Below are positions 62,111 through 64,000 of a stretch of 64,000 nucleotides of DNA, piece after piece. Where the stretch lies: NCBI RefSeq assembly GCF_000237925.1, contig NC_031495.1:13403749-13467748 (forward strand), written 5' to 3'. Source of the DNA: Schistosoma mansoni (Eukaryota; Platyhelminthes; Trematoda; Strigeidida; Schistosomatidae). The notes under the pieces were generated by a model that searched no databases, had not been told where the DNA came from, and was given only the letters and a program-made list of their open reading frames with translations. Position 1 is the stretch's first letter, and each line of letters opens with the position of its first letter. Made by a program: the position numbers and the translations under genes.

Positions 62111-64000
62111 TTAACACAAAATAACTAAGTAGTTTCTTGTTTCCTTTTTAGTTAATATTAACTTACTGGTTATTGTTACTTAAGAGTTGCACTTTAATCA
62201 GTCTTCACAGAAAAGGACCCCACATCCACCCTCAGCAATATCTACACTATACTCTTTCTACTGAAATGTTTTTTTTTCTATTCAATTTTTTTCGTCGATT
62301 GTGCTTCTTTAAGAAAAAAACACAACTAGAAATTCAAGTTGTTTTATTTTTTTAAAAAGAAAACAAGGAGTAAATAAACAAGCCAAATAATAACCAGAAA
62401 CATAATAATATTAGAGTGTTTCAGTCTATTTCATGAATAAGCCTGATGTGCAACTTTTAAAATTAATTTTTTGTATACATCCATATATATTTTTTTATCA
62501 CTATGTGAGTATGCATGTTTGTCTATTCATTTTGTATATTCGATACCGTATTGGCATGCTCAAAGTTATTTCATCTGTTATGTATATGATTGTAAACTGA
62601 GACAATAACATTAATAATAATAATAATACAATGAAGAAATCAAGTTTTTTTTTGTTTTTCTATCGTTGAAAAAAAAACAACAAAAAAAGAGAATCTCTTA
62701 CTTTTGTCAGTTTAAAATTAATGAATTTTATTCCAGAAAAAAAAAGAAAAAAATTTAGTAACAATATTTGAATAAAAAATAATTTTAAAAAGTAAAGGTC
62801 TTTATATATAATAATAATAGTAATAATAATAATAATAGTAACCTTTCTTCTCTACTGACAACTATGTTAACGGTTATGTGTGTGTATATGAATAAGTATA
62901 TAAAATATTTAAATTTAACCGGTACTATGTGTATGCACATACACCTTGTATCTATGTCGAATTAAAAAATGAACAATATAACGTTTTCAATGTTCAATAT
63001 GTTTTCAGCACATTACAAGTACACATAGAAAGTTAAGTACGAGGGTGAACAAAGTTAGATAGTTAGACATTTGTGAATTTATTTCTAAGAAAAAAAAATA
63101 TGAAAATGATTTAATTATCGTAACTTTAAATGAACAATGAGAATTTAACAACAACAACAACAATAAACAAAGAAAATAAAAAAGCAGGAAAAGACAATAT
63201 GAATAATCGTCAATGTTTATCATAAATGTCGATTATATTGATGGAAAGATAAATTTTCTGTCTGATGAACTTGTAGGAATAAGGTAGGTATTATTATTAT
63301 TACTAGTAGTAATAGTAGTAGTATTGTCTTGATATCATTTTCAAGTTGAAATGGTAATAATAATAATAATAATGGTAATAATAATCTGTCTTTTTTTATT
63401 GGTGTTATGCATTACAAAAAAATAAAGTTAAACTGTAACTCCCACGAATAAAAAGTAGCTTGTTGTATGTAGAGTAACCTTATCTAATGATGAATACTCA
63501 CTTTCATATGCTCATATACACTCGAGTATACAAGCACACACTAACACACACACACACACTCACTTATAAATCGCATTACGAAAGATAATGTACTAGACGT
63601 AAAAGGTCATTATCAAGATTTTTTTTAGAAAAAAACAATTTTAAAATAATAATAAACATAATGTATGATGAATTTTCTAAATAAAAAGTGAATTCGACAA
63701 AGCATTACTATGACTACTACTAATAGTAACAATACTAATACTGATCATTACTAATCATTATCAGTAGTTTAGTTAATATTATTACCACTATAATAACAAT
63801 AATAATATTATTATTACTCACTGTTAAGTGTATCAATAACAAAATAGTCGGGGTATTTTGTACGTGACTGATAAATGAATAGACGAAAGTGAAATGTGTT
63901 GACATAAAATGGCAGAAGTCTTTATCTCACTCTCTCTCTCTTTCTGAGACGCACACTCACACTTTCTAGTTTGTCATACCTGTGTGTAAAGGATGCACGC
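62111..64000. other. repeat-poor simple-sequence region at the window end
   Basis: ATT/TAA triplet runs, a CA run near 63548-63560 and homopolymers, but no retroposons. No exon can be supported. Its texture matches the region upstream of the homeobox gene. Confidence 0.4.

Noticed and set aside
63005-63223. Leucine-rich 72-codon minus frame
   Set aside because: It derives from AAC/AAT triplet and poly-A sequence. It has no splice or start context.
1-64000. CRISPR arrays, operons or bacterial promoters
   Set aside because: The sequence is clearly eukaryotic, and the tandem simple repeats have no spacer-repeat structure.

Overview
The window looks like genomic DNA of a blood fluke, most probably a Schistosoma species. 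The base composition is strongly AT-rich, introns are very long, and coding exons are sparse and rich in Asn, Ser and Asp. The interspersed repeats are typical of schistosomes: Sm-alpha-like retroposons with a tRNA-like head and a hammerhead ribozyme, and RTE/SR2-type LINEs. A run of 200 Ns (45119-45318) is an assembly gap.

The main gene is a plus-strand homeobox gene with four coding exons (17027-17555, 37994-38438, 42261-44083, 51736-52571). All three splice junctions are in phase, the joined reading frame is 3633 nt (1210 residues), and every exon edge has a good GT or AG signal. It encodes one PRD-like homeodomain (residues about 321-380, Gln at position 50, no paired domain seen) set in long low-complexity tails. 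Exon 2 ends and exon 3 begins inside homeodomain codon 5. Introns 1, 2 and 3 are about 20.4, 3.8 and 7.7 kb. A 3' UTR with several AATAAA signals follows, ending near 53.76 kb.

Left of this gene, 154-440 on the minus strand looks like the last coding exon of a neighbouring gene whose other exons I cannot place. From 8.45 to 12.42 kb lies a nearly full-length RTE-type LINE on the minus strand, killed by three in-frame stops. A 5'-truncated second LINE lies at 13.8-14.5 kb. Between 14.5 and 17.0 kb is a repeat-poor, AT-rich stretch upstream of the homeobox gene.

The introns and the downstream flank (53.8-64 kb) are a mosaic of old retroposons and repeat-poor simple-sequence islands. Two repeat families carry a tRNA-like head and a hammerhead ribozyme. 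One is Sm-alpha-like. The other (called family B here) has a different helix I and its own 3' tail. Three copies keep every core nucleotide: 17723-17768 and 26583-26632 lie on the sense strand inside intron 1, and 54648-54693 is on the minus strand. Other notable structures are a 53-bp-arm hairpin made by a family B copy beside the exon 3 donor, a pair of about 200-bp inverted repeats 4 kb apart in intron 1, a 0.5-kb GC-rich retroposon with probable target-site duplications, and a compact CpG-rich palindromic block at 30.55-30.67 kb that could be a regulatory element.
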